Of a stretch of 35,162 nt of DNA, positions 24,586-35,162 are shown piece by piece. Each line of letters opens with the position of its first letter. Within the stretch, counting starts at the first letter, position 1. A model generated the notes under the pieces. That model was not told where the DNA came from, ran no database searches, and saw only the letters and a list, made by a program, of their open reading frames with translations. The stretch lies in the NCBI RefSeq assembly GCF_900142195.1, contig NZ_FRAB01000059.1, positions 1-35,162 on the forward strand, read 5' to 3'. Both the position numbers and the translations under genes were made by a program. The stretch comes from Paraburkholderia terricola. Its GTDB lineage: Bacteria; Pseudomonadota; Gammaproteobacteria; Burkholderiales; Burkholderiaceae.

Positions 24586-25242
24586 ATGAGTCTGCGTATC
24601 CTGATCGCCGACGACCACGCGGTGGTTCGCCAGGGTGTCCGTCAATTGCTGCTCGACCGCGGCGTCGCCCGCGAAGTCACCGAGGCGCAAAGCGGCGCCG
24701 AAGCGCTCGACGCCGTCACCCTGCATGGCTACGACGTGGTGCTGCTCGACATTTCGCTGCCCGACATGAACGGCGTGGAAGTGCTCAAGCGTCTGAAGCG
24801 CAAGGCGCCGCGCGTGGCCGTGCTGATGTTCTCGATGTATCGCGAGGACCAGTACGCGGTGCGCGCGTTGAAGGCCGGGGCCGCCGGCTACCTGTCCAAA
24901 ACGGTCGATGCCGCGCAGATGATCGGCGCGATCCAGCAGGTCGCCGCAGGCCGCAAATATGTGAGCCCGGCGATGGCCGAAGCGCTGGCCGACTACGTCT
25001 CCTTCGACGGCGAACAATTGCCGCACGAGAAGCTCTCCGATCGCGAATATCAGACGCTGTGCATGCTCGCATCGGGCAAACGGCTGACGGACATCGCCGC
25101 GGCGCTGTCGCTGTCGGTGAAGACGGTTAGCGTGTATCGCACACGGCTACTCGAGAAGATGAAGCTGCGCAACAACGCCGAACTGACCTTCTATGTGATG
25201 AGCAACCGCCTGGTCGATCTGAATCCGGCGATGGCGGGCTGA
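24586..25242 (+). CDS. NarL/LuxR-family response regulator
   Basis: The 218-aa regulator has a receiver domain (about 3-118) with acidic pocket D9/D10, phosphoacceptor D55 in VVLLDISLPD and K105 in GYLSKT. The C-terminal LuxR-type helix-turn-helix (about 148-205) contains LSDREYQTLCMLASGKRLTDIA and LSVKTVSVYRTRLLEKM. It should be phosphorylated by the kinase encoded just upstream and bind DNA as a dimer. ATG 24586 is chosen because it begins MSLRILIADDH; the longer frame overlaps the kinase gene. Target genes are unknown. Confidence 0.95.
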   Translation: MSLRILIADDHAVVRQGVRQLLLDRGVAREVTEAQSGAEALDAVTLHGYDVVLLDISLPDMNGVEVLKRLKRKAPRVAVLMFSMYREDQYAVRALKAGAAGYLSKTVDAAQMIGAIQQVAAGRKYVSPAMAEALADYVSFDGEQLPHEKLSDREYQTLCMLASGKRLTDIAAALSLSVKTVSVYRTRLLEKMKLRNNAELTFYVMSNRLVDLNPAMAG

Positions 25243-25476
25243 CATCTGCTTCCGGCAACGCGACGCCGCTGCGTCGCTGAATGGCGCGCGCCCCGACGAG
25301 CGAGCGTGCGCGAGAGCGATTCTGAGCGGCCCGGCCGCGCATCGTGCGAAGGCTTTGCCGATGGCCATTGTCTGGCGCGGGAATGTGCCATCGGCATCCC
25401 GCTGGGAGGGATTTTCCGCCCTTCACCATCGCCCGTAAAAAGCTGATCCCAAAATGGTGCGGCGGCGCGCATCCGC

Positions 25477-25482
25477 TAAAAT
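25477..25482 (+). promoter_or_regulatory. Possible -10 element of the permease gene
   Basis: TAAAAT in the context GCTAAAATCG lies 56 nt before the permease ATG. No good -35 is seen. Confidence 0.35.
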
Positions 25483-25538
25483 CGTGGGTTTTCCGACATT
25501 CGGCGCGCAAGATGCGTGCACTACTGGAGACCCCGCCA

Positions 25539-26933
25539 ATGTCCCTGTTTCGCAAGAAGAGCGTCGAGCACATGATCGCGGCGAGCGCTCAAAACGCCGG
25601 CCTGAAGAAAGCGCTCGGCGCGCTCGATCTGACTTTCCTCGGTGTCGGCGCCATCATCGGCACAGGCATTTTCGTGCTGACCGGCACGGGCGCCGTCCAG
25701 GCCGGGCCGGCGCTGATGGTCTCCTTCCTGGTCGCGGCGATCGCGTGCGGTTTCGCCGCACTGGCCTACGCCGAGTTCGCGTCGACGATTCCGGTGGCGG
25801 GTTCCATCTACACGTACTCGTACGCGACGCTCGGCGAACTGGCCGCGTGGATCATCGGCTGGGACTTGATGCTGGAGTATGGGCTGGCCACGTCGGCGGT
25901 ATCGGTGGGCTGGTCGGGCTATCTGCAATCGCTGCTGTCGGGCTTCGGCGTTTCGTTGCCCGTTGCGTTGACGGCGGCGCCGGGCGCATTGCCGGGCCAG
26001 GACACGTTCTTCAATCTGCCCGCGTTCCTCGTGATGATGGCGATTACGGCGTTGCTGTCCGTCGGCGTGCGCGAATCCACGCGAATCAACAACGTGATGG
26101 TGGCGATCAAGGTGACCGTGGTGCTGCTGGTGATCGGCGTGGGCGTCTTTCACGTGACGCCGGCCAACTGGCATCCGTTCATGCCGAATGGCTGGAGCGG
26201 CGTATTCGGCGCGGCGGCGGTGATGTTCTTCGCGTTCATCGGTTTCGATTCGGTGTCGTCCGCGGCCGAGGAAGTGAAGAACCCGAAGCGCGATCTGCCG
26301 ATCGGGATCATTGCATCGCTGGGCGTGTGCGCGGTGTTGTACGTGGCGGTGGCGGCGGTTGTCACGGGCATCGTGCCGTCGGCGCAGTTCGCGGATATTC
26401 CGAATCCGGTGTCGTACGCGTTGCAGGTGGCCGGTCAAACGTGGGTGGCCGGCTTTATCGACCTGGGCGCCGTGCTGGGCATGCTGACGGTGATTCTGGT
26501 GATGGCTTATGGGCAGACGCGGGTGATCTTCGCGATGTCGCGTGATGGCTTGTTGCCCGCGAGACTGTCGCGGGTGCATCCGAGGTTTGCCACGCCGTTT
26601 TTTACTACGTGGCTGGTGGGGATTTTCTTCGGTTTGATTGGTGCGCTGGTGCCGTTGAAGGTGCTGGCCGAGCTGATCAACATCGGAACCCTGGCCGCGT
26701 TTTCGATGGTGTCGATTGCGGTGCTCGTTTTGCGTAAGACGCATCCTGAGTTGCCTCGGGCGTTTCGCTGCCCTGGTGTGCCGGTTGTGCCGGTGTTGGC
26801 TGTTGCCTCCTGTCTGTTTTTAATGGCCAATCTTCAGGCTGTCACCTGGGTGGCGTTTGTGGTCTGGTTGCTCGTTGGGATGGTTATTTATTTTGGGTAT
26901 TCGCGGCGGCGGTCGAAGTTGGCGGTTAAGTAG
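25539..26933 (+). CDS. APC-superfamily amino-acid permease
   Basis: The 464-aa inner-membrane transporter has about 12 helices. TM1 contains the APC substrate-binding turn GVGAIIGTGIFV (about 35-46). TM6 carries FFAFIGFDSVSSAAEEVKNPKRDLPIG (about 228-254), typical of the cationic-amino-acid (CAT/YfnA-like) group. The specific amino acid cannot be told. A GGAGA element lies 9 nt before ATG 25539. Codons near the 3' end shift towards T- and G-rich usage, unlike the GC-rich start, and this bias continues into the repeat downstream. Confidence 0.94.
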   Translation: MSLFRKKSVEHMIAASAQNAGLKKALGALDLTFLGVGAIIGTGIFVLTGTGAVQAGPALMVSFLVAAIACGFAALAYAEFASTIPVAGSIYTYSYATLGELAAWIIGWDLMLEYGLATSAVSVGWSGYLQSLLSGFGVSLPVALTAAPGALPGQDTFFNLPAFLVMMAITALLSVGVRESTRINNVMVAIKVTVVLLVIGVGVFHVTPANWHPFMPNGWSGVFGAAAVMFFAFIGFDSVSSAAEEVKNPKRDLPIGIIASLGVCAVLYVAVAAVVTGIVPSAQFADIPNPVSYALQVAGQTWVAGFIDLGAVLGMLTVILVMAYGQTRVIFAMSRDGLLPARLSRVHPRFATPFFTTWLVGIFFGLIGALVPLKVLAELINIGTLAAFSMVSIAVLVLRKTHPELPRAFRCPGVPVVPVLAVASCLFLMANLQAVTWVAFVVWLLVGMVIYFGYSRRRSKLAVK

Positions 26934-26964
26934 GGGTTTTGGTTTTTTGCCTGCTCGGCGGTTT

Positions 26965-27039
26965 GGGTTCGTTGCCTTGGTGGGTTGGCCTTTCCTTGAT
27001 TTGTTAGTGGTCTATTGGCGTTGCCCCTGTGCGGGGCAG
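26965..27039 (+). repeat. Dispersed 75-bp repeat, copy 1
   Basis: This 75-bp segment is homologous to 34997-35071. The last 36 nt (27003-27038) are identical between copies and the rest differs at about a dozen positions. It includes a stem-loop TGCCCC/GGGGCA. I recall similar sequences scattered in Burkholderia-group intergenic regions. It lies 3' of the permease gene and immediately beyond the end of the cox operon. Confidence 0.85.
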
Positions 27040-27223
27040 CACCTACTTTCTTCGACGTATGAAAGCGCTGGAGCGGCAGGACCGTGAACCGCGCAGTTCG
27101 ACGGCCGACCCGAGCGATGATCCAAGACCTCTGCCGGCTCGGACCAGCGTGACGCAGCGGCAAACCGGGGCATGTGAAAGAAGAACCGGAAACACCACCA
27201 ACAACACTGCGGGAGCAAAAAAA

Positions 27224-28246
27224 TCAAACGCTACAAGCCGCCCCACCCGAAGCCGCAATCTCCCGCGCTGCCTTGGCGCCTTCAACCTGCAGCAAGGTAG
27301 GCAAGGAAACCCCGTTCTTGGCCGCCGTCACCTCGGCAAGAATCGACACGGCGATCTCAGGCGGCGTCCGACTGCCGATATAAATCCCGACCGGCCCATG
27401 CAAGCGCGCGAGTTCAGTGTCGTTCAGGTCGAACTCCTTCAACCGCTCGCGCCGCGCCTGATTGTTCCGTCTGGAACCCAAGGCGCCGACATAAAAAGCC
27501 GGCGTCTTCAACGCCTCCATCAACGCAAGATCGTCGAGCTTCGGATCATGCGTCAGCGCGATCACCGCGCAACGCTCATCGAGCTTCATCTCTGTCACCG
27601 TATCGTCCGGCATCGTGCGAACGATCTTCGTGCCCGGAATGTTCCACTCCTCGGTGTACTCCTCGCGCGGATCGCAGACCGTCACCTGATAGTCGAGCCC
27701 CACCGCGATGTGGCACAGATAGCGCGACAACTGCCCCGCGCCGATCACGAGCATCCGGTAACGCGGGCCGTGAATCGTCAGCAGACGCTCGCCGTCGAAA
27801 TGCACGCCGTCCGTCGCCTGCGCGTGATCGAGCCGCACGGCGCCCGTCGTCATATCCACTTCACGCGCCACGAGGCGTCCGTCTTCCACCGCGCGGCACA
27901 GTTCGGCAATGCCGCTGTGCGGCGTCAGCGGTTCGAGCACCAGTTGGATCGTGCCGCCGCAAGGCAGGCCGAAGCGATGCGCCTCTTCCGCCGTGATGCC
28001 GTACTTCACCGCCTCGGGGCGCGTCTGTTCGATGCCCCTTTGCCGCACGCGGTCGATCAGATCGTCTTCGATGCAACCGCCCGATACCGACCCCACCACG
28101 AGTCCATCGTCGCGCACCGCGAGCATCGCGCCCTCGGGACGCGGCGACGAGCCCCACGTCTTCACCACCGTCACCAGTAGCGCGCGATGTCCCTCTTCCA
28201 GCCATCGTGCGCTGGACTTCAGGACTTCGAGATCCACGCTGTCCAT
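27224..28246 (-). CDS. XdhC/CoxI family molybdoenzyme maturation protein
   Basis: The 340-aa protein probably binds molybdenum cofactor and helps its sulfuration and insertion into the large subunit of this operon's enzyme. The N-terminal XdhC domain has VKTWGSSPRPEGAMLAV and SGGCIED (55-61). The C-terminal Rossmann-like domain has MLVIGAGQLSRYL (near 165) and the conserved AVIALTHDPKLD and GALGSRRN segments. It is the last gene of the cox-like operon, and its start overlaps the coxG stop by 28 nt. A T-rich stretch follows its stop on the minus strand, but I see no strong stem. Confidence 0.92.
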   Translation of the reverse strand: MDSVDLEVLKSSARWLEEGHRALLVTVVKTWGSSPRPEGAMLAVRDDGLVVGSVSGGCIEDDLIDRVRQRGIEQTRPEAVKYGITAEEAHRFGLPCGGTIQLVLEPLTPHSGIAELCRAVEDGRLVAREVDMTTGAVRLDHAQATDGVHFDGERLLTIHGPRYRMLVIGAGQLSRYLCHIAVGLDYQVTVCDPREEYTEEWNIPGTKIVRTMPDDTVTEMKLDERCAVIALTHDPKLDDLALMEALKTPAFYVGALGSRRNNQARRERLKEFDLNDTELARLHGPVGIYIGSRTPPEIAVSILAEVTAAKNGVSLPTLLQVEGAKAAREIAASGGAACSV

Positions 28247-28815
28247 GATTTCTTCCTTTTCGGTGCATCGCCGCCGGACTCGCCGTCCGCGGCCTCATGC
28301 GATTCGCTATTTTGCGGCATCGTTTCATTGGCTGCAGGCTCGCTGACAGCGGGGGCCGCCGTGGCGCCCGCGTCGCCGCCCAGCTGAACGCCGAGACGCT
28401 TGAAGAACTCGCCGGCGAGCTTGCGCGCCGCGCCGTCGACCAGACGCGAGCCGATCTGCGCGAGCTTGCCGCCGACCTGCGCGCTCGCCGTGTATTCGAG
28501 CCGGGTCGCCTCGTCGCCCTCGGGCGCGAGCGTGACGCGCGTGGTGCCCTTGCCGAAGCCCGCCGCGCCGCCCTGACCTTCGAACACGATGGTGTACGTG
28601 TTCGGCGCCTCGATATCGGTCAGTTGCATGCGCCCCTTGAAGCGCGCCTTCACCGGACCCACCGACGCGCTCAGCACCACGTTGTACGCGTGCTCGCCGT
28701 CCGCTTCGATGGTCTCGCAGCCGGGAATGCACGCGTGCAGGATGTCGGTGTCGTTCAGCGCTTCCCACGCGCGTTGCTGCGAAACGGGCAGCGTATGAGT
28801 TTCGCTCAGTTCCAT
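28219..28815 (-). CDS. coxG: CoxG-like SRPBCC-fold protein
   Basis: The 198-aa protein has a START/SRPBCC domain (1-145) with the family pattern at SQQRAWEALNDTDILHACIPGCE and GKGTTRVTLAPEGDEATRLEY. A low-complexity Ala/Glu region then leads to a short basic, Trp-containing end. CoxG proteins are linked to membrane attachment of CO dehydrogenase and, from recent work on mycobacteria, to quinone delivery; that role is inferred for this form II locus. It overlaps the VWA gene by 10 nt upstream and the xdhC gene by 28 nt downstream, so translation is probably coupled. Confidence 0.9.
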   Translation of the reverse strand: MELSETHTLPVSQQRAWEALNDTDILHACIPGCETIEADGEHAYNVVLSASVGPVKARFKGRMQLTDIEAPNTYTIVFEGQGGAAGFGKGTTRVTLAPEGDEATRLEYTASAQVGGKLAQIGSRLVDGAARKLAGEFFKRLGVQLGGDAGATAAPAVSEPAANETMPQNSESHEAADGESGGDAPKRKKSWTAWISKS

Positions 28816-30083
28816 GGCATTGCTCCCGCGGATGTCGTGGCGGATGCGCCCGAACGCGGCGCGCGCGTGAGTTGCGCGAGGTCGCGGCCGAACGCGGCCA
28901 GACTGTCTAGATTATGAACCGGACGATGCGCGTCGACATACGGCAGGATCGCCTGTATGCCGCGCGCCTTCGGTGAAAAACCGCTGAAACGCAGCAGCGG
29001 ATTGAGCCACACGATACGGTGCGCGAAGCGGCGCAGGCGGGCCATTTCGGCGCCGAGCACGTCGATCGCTTCGTGATCGAGGCCGTCGGTCACGAGCAGC
29101 ACCGTGGCCCGGCCGCTGAGCACGCGCCGGGCCCAGCGTCGGTTGAACTCGGCGAGCGCGGCGCCGATCCGCGTGCCGCCCGACCAGTCGACCACCTGAT
29201 CGGCGAGCGCGGCGATCGCCACGTCGGGATCGCGCTCGCGCAGCGCGCGCGTCGCGTTGGTGAGACGCGTGCCGAACAGAAACACCTGCAAGCGTTCGCG
29301 CGACTGCAACAGCGCGTGGCAGAAATACAGCACCGCGCGCGAATAGCTGCTCATCGAGCCGGATATGTCGAGCAGCAACACCAGCGGCGGTTTGCGTTCG
29401 ACCACCGCGCGATACTTCCACACGGTCCAGTCGCCGCCCGCGCGCACCGCGTGCCGGGCGCTCGCGCGCAAGTCCGCGTGCGTGCCGTGCGAGGCGGCCT
29501 TCAGGCGACGCGTCGGCTCGGTGGCGAGCGGCAGGCGCTGGCCGCGGATCAGATGACGCAAGCTGCGCCATTCGTCAGCGGACAGCGAGTCGAAATCGCG
29601 GTGACGCAGGCGCTCTTCCGCGCTGAAGCTGATGTGCGCGTGCAATTCGTGCTGCTCGGTTTCCTGCTGCGCGCTGGCATGCGGCGACGGCGGCGCGCGC
29701 ACGGCAAGCGCGTCCGCGAGACGGTTGTTGCGTTTGGGCGGCGGCAGCCCGTCGCGGACCTTCGGCAGCAGCAGCGCGCGCAGCTTGCCTTCCCAATCGG
29801 GATCGCGCCAGAACAGGTCGAACGCGGCGTTGAACAGTTCGCGCTCGTCGGGCGCCGATACCAGCAAGGCGGCGAGGGCCGCGCGCACGTCGTCGCGGCG
29901 GCCGAGGTCGATCCAGTGCAACGCGGCGATCGCATCGACGGCTTGCGCGGGCGACATCGGCAAACCCGCGCCGCGCAGCACGCGCACGAAATGCACGACG
30001 TTGCGGGCGAGCGTGGGGGACGCTCCGGCCTTCTCGCCAAAGCCAGCCGAATCACCGCCGCTCGCATCCGATCGCTTGCTCAT
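28806..30083 (-). CDS. coxE: CoxE-like VWA-domain protein
   Basis: The 425-aa protein pairs with the MoxR ATPase encoded just upstream. Its C-terminal VWA domain (about 230-415) has the MIDAS motif DISGS at 239-243 and a conserved TDGLDHE. The N-terminal half is helical and rich in Arg and Leu. MoxR/VWA pairs act as metal-site chaperones, and in form I CO dehydrogenase CoxD/CoxE insert the Cu and S of the active site. Here the large subunit lacks the Cu-binding Cys, so the task must differ or be limited to sulfuration. ATG 30083 starts 5 nt after the coxD stop; the longer GTG frame overlaps it. Confidence 0.9.
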   Translation of the reverse strand: MSKRSDASGGDSAGFGEKAGASPTLARNVVHFVRVLRGAGLPMSPAQAVDAIAALHWIDLGRRDDVRAALAALLVSAPDERELFNAAFDLFWRDPDWEGKLRALLLPKVRDGLPPPKRNNRLADALAVRAPPSPHASAQQETEQHELHAHISFSAEERLRHRDFDSLSADEWRSLRHLIRGQRLPLATEPTRRLKAASHGTHADLRASARHAVRAGGDWTVWKYRAVVERKPPLVLLLDISGSMSSYSRAVLYFCHALLQSRERLQVFLFGTRLTNATRALRERDPDVAIAALADQVVDWSGGTRIGAALAEFNRRWARRVLSGRATVLLVTDGLDHEAIDVLGAEMARLRRFAHRIVWLNPLLRFSGFSPKARGIQAILPYVDAHRPVHNLDSLAAFGRDLAQLTRAPRSGASATTSAGAMPWN

Positions 30084-30088
30084 GCCCG

Positions 30089-30976
30089 CTATCCCGGCTC
30101 GGAAAGACACTGCGCGATTTGCGCGGCGTCGACGCGCGCCAGATCGTCCTGATACTTGAGCAGGACGCCCAGCGTGTTCTGCACCGATTGCGGATCGAGC
30201 TCCGTCACCGACAGCGCTTCAAGCGCGCGGCACCAGTCGATCGTTTCCGCGATGCCGGGCGCCTTGAACAGATCCATGCCGCGCAGCCGATGCACGAAAT
30301 CGACCGCGCGCCGCTGCAATTGCGCCGAGGTTTGCGGCGCCCGCGCGGCGACGATTTCCAGTTCGCGATCGCGCTCGGGATAGCCGATCCATTGATACAG
30401 ACAGCGGCGCTTGAGCGCGTCGTGCACTTCGCGCGTGCGGTTCGAAGTCATCACGACGAGCGGTTTCTGCTCCGCGCGGACGGTGCCGTATTCGGGAATC
30501 GATACCTGGAAGTCTGACAGCAGTTCCAGCAGAAACGCTTCGAACGGCTCGTCGGCGCGGTCGATTTCGTCGATCAGCAACACGCGCCGCGCGCCCGGAT
30601 GGTTTTCGTCCGGCATCAGCGCCTGCAGCAGCGGACGCTTCAGCAGGAATTCGCCGCGGTACAAAGTGTCGTTGTCGGGGCGCTCGCCGGCGGCCTCGGC
30701 GAGACGCAGCGCCATGATCTGGCGCGGATAGTCCCATTCGTAGAGCGCGCTGGCGGTGTCGAGGCCTTCGTAGCATTGCAGCCGCAGCATCGCGGTGCCG
30801 AGCATCCCCGCCGCGGCCTTGGCGAGTTCCGTTTTGCCGACGCCCGGCTCGCCTTCGACGAACAACGGCCGCTCCATGCGCAGCGCGAGATACAACGCGG
30901 TCGCGAGTTCGCGGCTGGCGAAGTAGCTTTGCGCGGCGAGTTGCGCGAGGGTGTCGTCGATGGAAGCAGGCTGCAT
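30089..30976 (-). CDS. coxD: CoxD-like MoxR-family AAA+ ATPase
   Basis: The 295-aa ATPase has Walker A GEPGVGKT at 42-49, Walker B VLLIDEID at 131-138 and sensor-1 TSNRTRE near 172. It has the MoxR-type lid with DALKRRC and the small C-terminal helical domain. The ATPase and the VWA partner downstream probably mature the molybdenum active site of the hydroxylase. A 126-bp gap separates it from coxM, the largest space in the operon, so an internal promoter is possible; no clear promoter elements are seen there. Confidence 0.93.
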   Translation of the reverse strand: MQPASIDDTLAQLAAQSYFASRELATALYLALRMERPLFVEGEPGVGKTELAKAAAGMLGTAMLRLQCYEGLDTASALYEWDYPRQIMALRLAEAAGERPDNDTLYRGEFLLKRPLLQALMPDENHPGARRVLLIDEIDRADEPFEAFLLELLSDFQVSIPEYGTVRAEQKPLVVMTSNRTREVHDALKRRCLYQWIGYPERDRELEIVAARAPQTSAQLQRRAVDFVHRLRGMDLFKAPGIAETIDWCRALEALSVTELDPQSVQNTLGVLLKYQDDLARVDAAQIAQCLSEPG

Positions 30977-31102
30977 GATGATCCTGAATCTGCACGGTGA
31001 AACGCGAGCCGGCGTGGCCGTCGCGCGTGCGTGAGCGAACGCGGCGGAAGTGGCGTTCCGCTGCTCGCGAATGCCACTTCGACCGCAAACGGCGGGAATC
31101 CG

Positions 31103-31900
31103 CTAGGCGTTCGCCTTCACCACCGCTCGCGCGGCCAGCACCGGAATCAGATGCGCGCGATATTCGGCGCTGGCATGCATGTCGGTGTTCAGATCGTCGG
31201 CGGGCACGCTGACCGCGCGTGCCGCGTCGGGCGTAAAATTCGCCGTGAGCGCGCTTTCCAGTTCCGGCACACGAAACACCGAAGCCGCCGCGCCCGTCAC
31301 CGCGACGCGCACGCCGCCGGCGAACTTCGCGACGAACACGCCGACGAGCGCAAAGTGCGAAGCCGGATTGCGGAATTTCTCGTAGGCCGCGCGCTCGGGC
31401 ACCGGGAACTCCACCGCGACGATCAGCTCGTCGGGCGCCAGCGCGGTCTCGTACATGCCGACGAAGAAATCGCTCGACGAAATGCGCCGCCGGTCGGTGA
31501 CGATGGTTGCGTCCAAGCCCATCGCCGCAGCCGGATAACAGGCGGCGGGATCGTTGTTGGCGAGCGAGCCCCCGATCGTGCCGAGCGCGCGCACCTGGCG
31601 GTCGCCGATGTGCTCGGCAAGCTCCGCGAGCGCCGGCAACACGCGCTGGATTTCCGCGTGCTCCGCTACGTCGGCATGACAGACGGCGGCGCCGATCGTC
31701 ACCGTTGTGGCGTCGACGGCGATCGTCTTGAGCGCCGGAATGCGCGTCACGTCGATCAGTTGCGACGGTTGCGCGAGGCGCAGCCGCATGGTGGGCAGCA
31801 GGCTTTGGCCGCCCGCGATGAACTTGGCGTCGCTGTCGGCGGCGATGGCTGCGGCGGCCGCTTTGGGATCCGTCGCGCGTTGATACTCGAATGAATACAT
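31103..31900 (-). CDS. coxM: FAD-binding medium subunit of a form II CO-dehydrogenase-like hydroxylase
   Basis: The 265-aa subunit carries FAD and passes electrons from the iron-sulfur subunit to the acceptor. The PCMH-type FAD domain has AGGQSLLPTMRLR (29-41) and TIGGSLAN (108-115), with conserved AYEKFRNPASHFALVGV near 190. A small C-terminal CO_deh_flav_C domain follows. The length is close to typical medium subunits. It lies 21 nt downstream of coxL. In form II loci the order is S-L-M, as here, whereas in form I it is M-S-L. Confidence 0.94.
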   Translation of the reverse strand: MYSFEYQRATDPKAAAAAIAADSDAKFIAGGQSLLPTMRLRLAQPSQLIDVTRIPALKTIAVDATTVTIGAAVCHADVAEHAEIQRVLPALAELAEHIGDRQVRALGTIGGSLANNDPAACYPAAAMGLDATIVTDRRRISSSDFFVGMYETALAPDELIVAVEFPVPERAAYEKFRNPASHFALVGVFVAKFAGGVRVAVTGAAASVFRVPELESALTANFTPDAARAVSVPADDLNTDMHASAEYRAHLIPVLAARAVVKANA

Positions 31901-31921
31901 GTCGAATGCTCCGCTAGGATC

Positions 31922-34306
<2,385 letters not shown>

Positions 34307-34316
34307 CGTCTGCTCC

Positions 34317-34823
34317 TCAGGCGGTGGCCGGCGCGGCGGCCGGGGCGGCGCTGGATGTCTTCATCCCTTCGGCGCCTTCGAGCACGGCTTTGACGATGTT
34401 GTGGTAGCCCGTGCAGCGGCACAGATTGCCGTCGAGCTCGGCGCGCACGTCGTCGCCGGTGAGATTGGGTCGACGCTCGACGAGCGAGACCGCGCTCATC
34501 ACCATGCCGGGCGTGCAGAAGCCGCATTGCAAGCCGTGGCAGTGTTTGAACGCCGCCTGCATCGGATGGAGTGCGCCGTCTTTCGCGAGCCCTTCGATGG
34601 TCGTGACGTTGGCGCCTTCGGCTTGCACCGCGAGAATGTTGCAGGCCTTGACCGCGCGCCCGTTCAGATGGACGGTGCAGGCGCCGCACTGCGCGGTATC
34701 GCAGCCGACGTGCGTACCGGTTAAGCGAAGTTGATCGCGAAGGAACTGGACAAGTAGGGTGCCGGGGTCGACTGAGGCGCTGATGGGCGCGCCGTTCACC
34801 GTCAGACTGATGCTGATCGCCAT
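34317..34823 (-). CDS. coxS: 2Fe-2S small subunit of the hydroxylase
   Basis: The 168-aa subunit binds two 2Fe-2S clusters and links the molybdenum site to FAD. Plant-ferredoxin-type cluster ligands are C41, C46, C49 and C61 (CDTAQCGAC...C). Ligands of the second cluster are C100, C103, C135 and C137 (CGFC...CRCTG). The C-terminus has a short Ala/Pro tail. A GGAGA element lies about 7 nt before ATG 34823. It is the first gene of the operon, with the region upstream of it containing the second copy of the dispersed repeat. Confidence 0.95.
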   Translation of the reverse strand: MAISISLTVNGAPISASVDPGTLLVQFLRDQLRLTGTHVGCDTAQCGACTVHLNGRAVKACNILAVQAEGANVTTIEGLAKDGALHPMQAAFKHCHGLQCGFCTPGMVMSAVSLVERRPNLTGDDVRAELDGNLCRCTGYHNIVKAVLEGAEGMKTSSAAPAAAPATA

Positions 34824-35162
34824 GAAGTTGTCTCCTGATGGGTGAGACCGGACCTTTGGTTTTTCTTGCCTTCAGCTGCCTGCTCGTGGGGTCCGATAGG
34901 GTGCTGCGGTTTTTTATGAGTCTGCCGAAAAGTAAAGCACAAATTGGGGGGACGCGGGGTGGAATTTTTTTCGCCTGGGCGGCGGTGGGGGTTGTGGGGT
35001 TTGTGGGGTTGGTTTGTTGGCCTTTTCTTGTGGTGTTAGTGGTCTATTGGCGTTGCCCCTGTGCGGGGCAATGCTCTCAACTTAAGCCTCAAAGAGCTTG
35101 TAAACGAGGCATTGCCCCTGTAAACTTCATCGCATAACTCACTGATAAATCAACGATATGAA
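34824..35162. other. Region upstream of the cox-like operon
   Basis: I see no supported gene. The segment 34840-35060 is strongly T/G-rich on the plus strand and contains the second repeat copy. The frame across it (34838-35137) is probably created by the repeat. The promoter of coxS should lie here on the minus strand, but no clear -35/-10 pair stands out. The last 90 bases are more AT-rich and featureless at the window edge. Confidence 0.45.
34997..35071 (+). repeat. Dispersed 75-bp repeat, copy 2
   Basis: Same orientation as copy 1 at 26965-27039, with 36 identical nt at 35035-35070 including the TGCCCC/GGGGCA stem-loop. It lies about 170 bp upstream of the coxS start, so the two copies bracket the whole operon. 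Both copies also share a conserved reading in one frame (WRCPCAG), which looks like a by-product of the repeat. Confidence 0.85.

Noticed and set aside
34838..35137. 99-codon ORF upstream of coxS
   Set aside because: It is created by the dispersed repeat and the T/G-rich bias. A similar reading occurs at copy 1, and there is no Shine-Dalgarno site or family motif.

Overview
The window is GC-rich, densely coding beta-proteobacterial chromosome. It most resembles Burkholderia sensu lato, probably Paraburkholderia. The reasons are family-level: an rsmI/yraN/diaA/dolP-type cluster followed by a cytochrome c gene, a short Burkholderia-type H-NS, a HiPIP gene, an orphan Liv-type binding protein and a cox-like molybdenum hydroxylase operon. 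Genus is inferred from recognition, not from a search. No phage, insertion sequence or CRISPR array is visible.

Layout. Positions 269-344 hold tRNA-Ala(CGC) on the minus strand, with its own promoter and terminator. Positions 408-3751 hold the envelope/housekeeping cluster: cytochrome c, DolP-like BON lipoprotein, SIS protein and YraN on minus, and divergent rsmI on plus. An RlpA-like lipoprotein (3901-4506) follows, then a 635-bp gap unusually full of stem-loops. Positions 5142-6969 carry a metallo-beta-lactamase hydrolase overlapping a DEDDh exonuclease, then an Lrp/AsnC regulator. Positions 7049-9928 carry a cation diffusion facilitator, an H-NS-like protein with an AT-rich upstream region, and a HugZ-like FMN/heme-binding-fold protein. 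Positions 10096-17705 are metabolic and transport genes: an MFS transporter, a LivK-type binding protein, dienelactone hydrolase, an amidase, an MHS-family symporter and a HiPIP. Positions 17894-25242 carry an L-2-hydroxyglutarate oxidase-like flavoprotein, an orphan Lon-like AAA+ ATPase, a secreted hypothetical protein, an EEP-family nuclease/phosphatase, ferredoxin-NADP reductase and a sensor-less two-component pair. An amino-acid permease follows at 25539-26933.

The last 8 kb (27224-34823, minus strand) is one operon transcribed coxS-coxL-coxM-coxD-coxE-coxG-xdhC. It encodes a three-subunit xanthine-oxidase-family enzyme (2Fe-2S, molybdopterin and FAD subunits) plus the MoxR ATPase, VWA protein, SRPBCC protein and XdhC/CoxI protein thought to mature its molybdenum site. 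The large subunit has the form II loop AYRGAGR, not the AYXCSFR loop of proven CO dehydrogenases, so the substrate is open. Two same-orientation copies of a 75-bp dispersed repeat bracket this operon exactly, at 26965-27039 and 34997-35071.

Most promising for follow-up: the multi-hairpin intergenic region at 4664-4975 with a perfect TATAAT pointing into it, the repeat-bracketed form II operon, paired palindromes upstream of the Liv binding protein, and two tiny ORFs with a hairpin ahead of the two-component genes. None is proven to be a new system.
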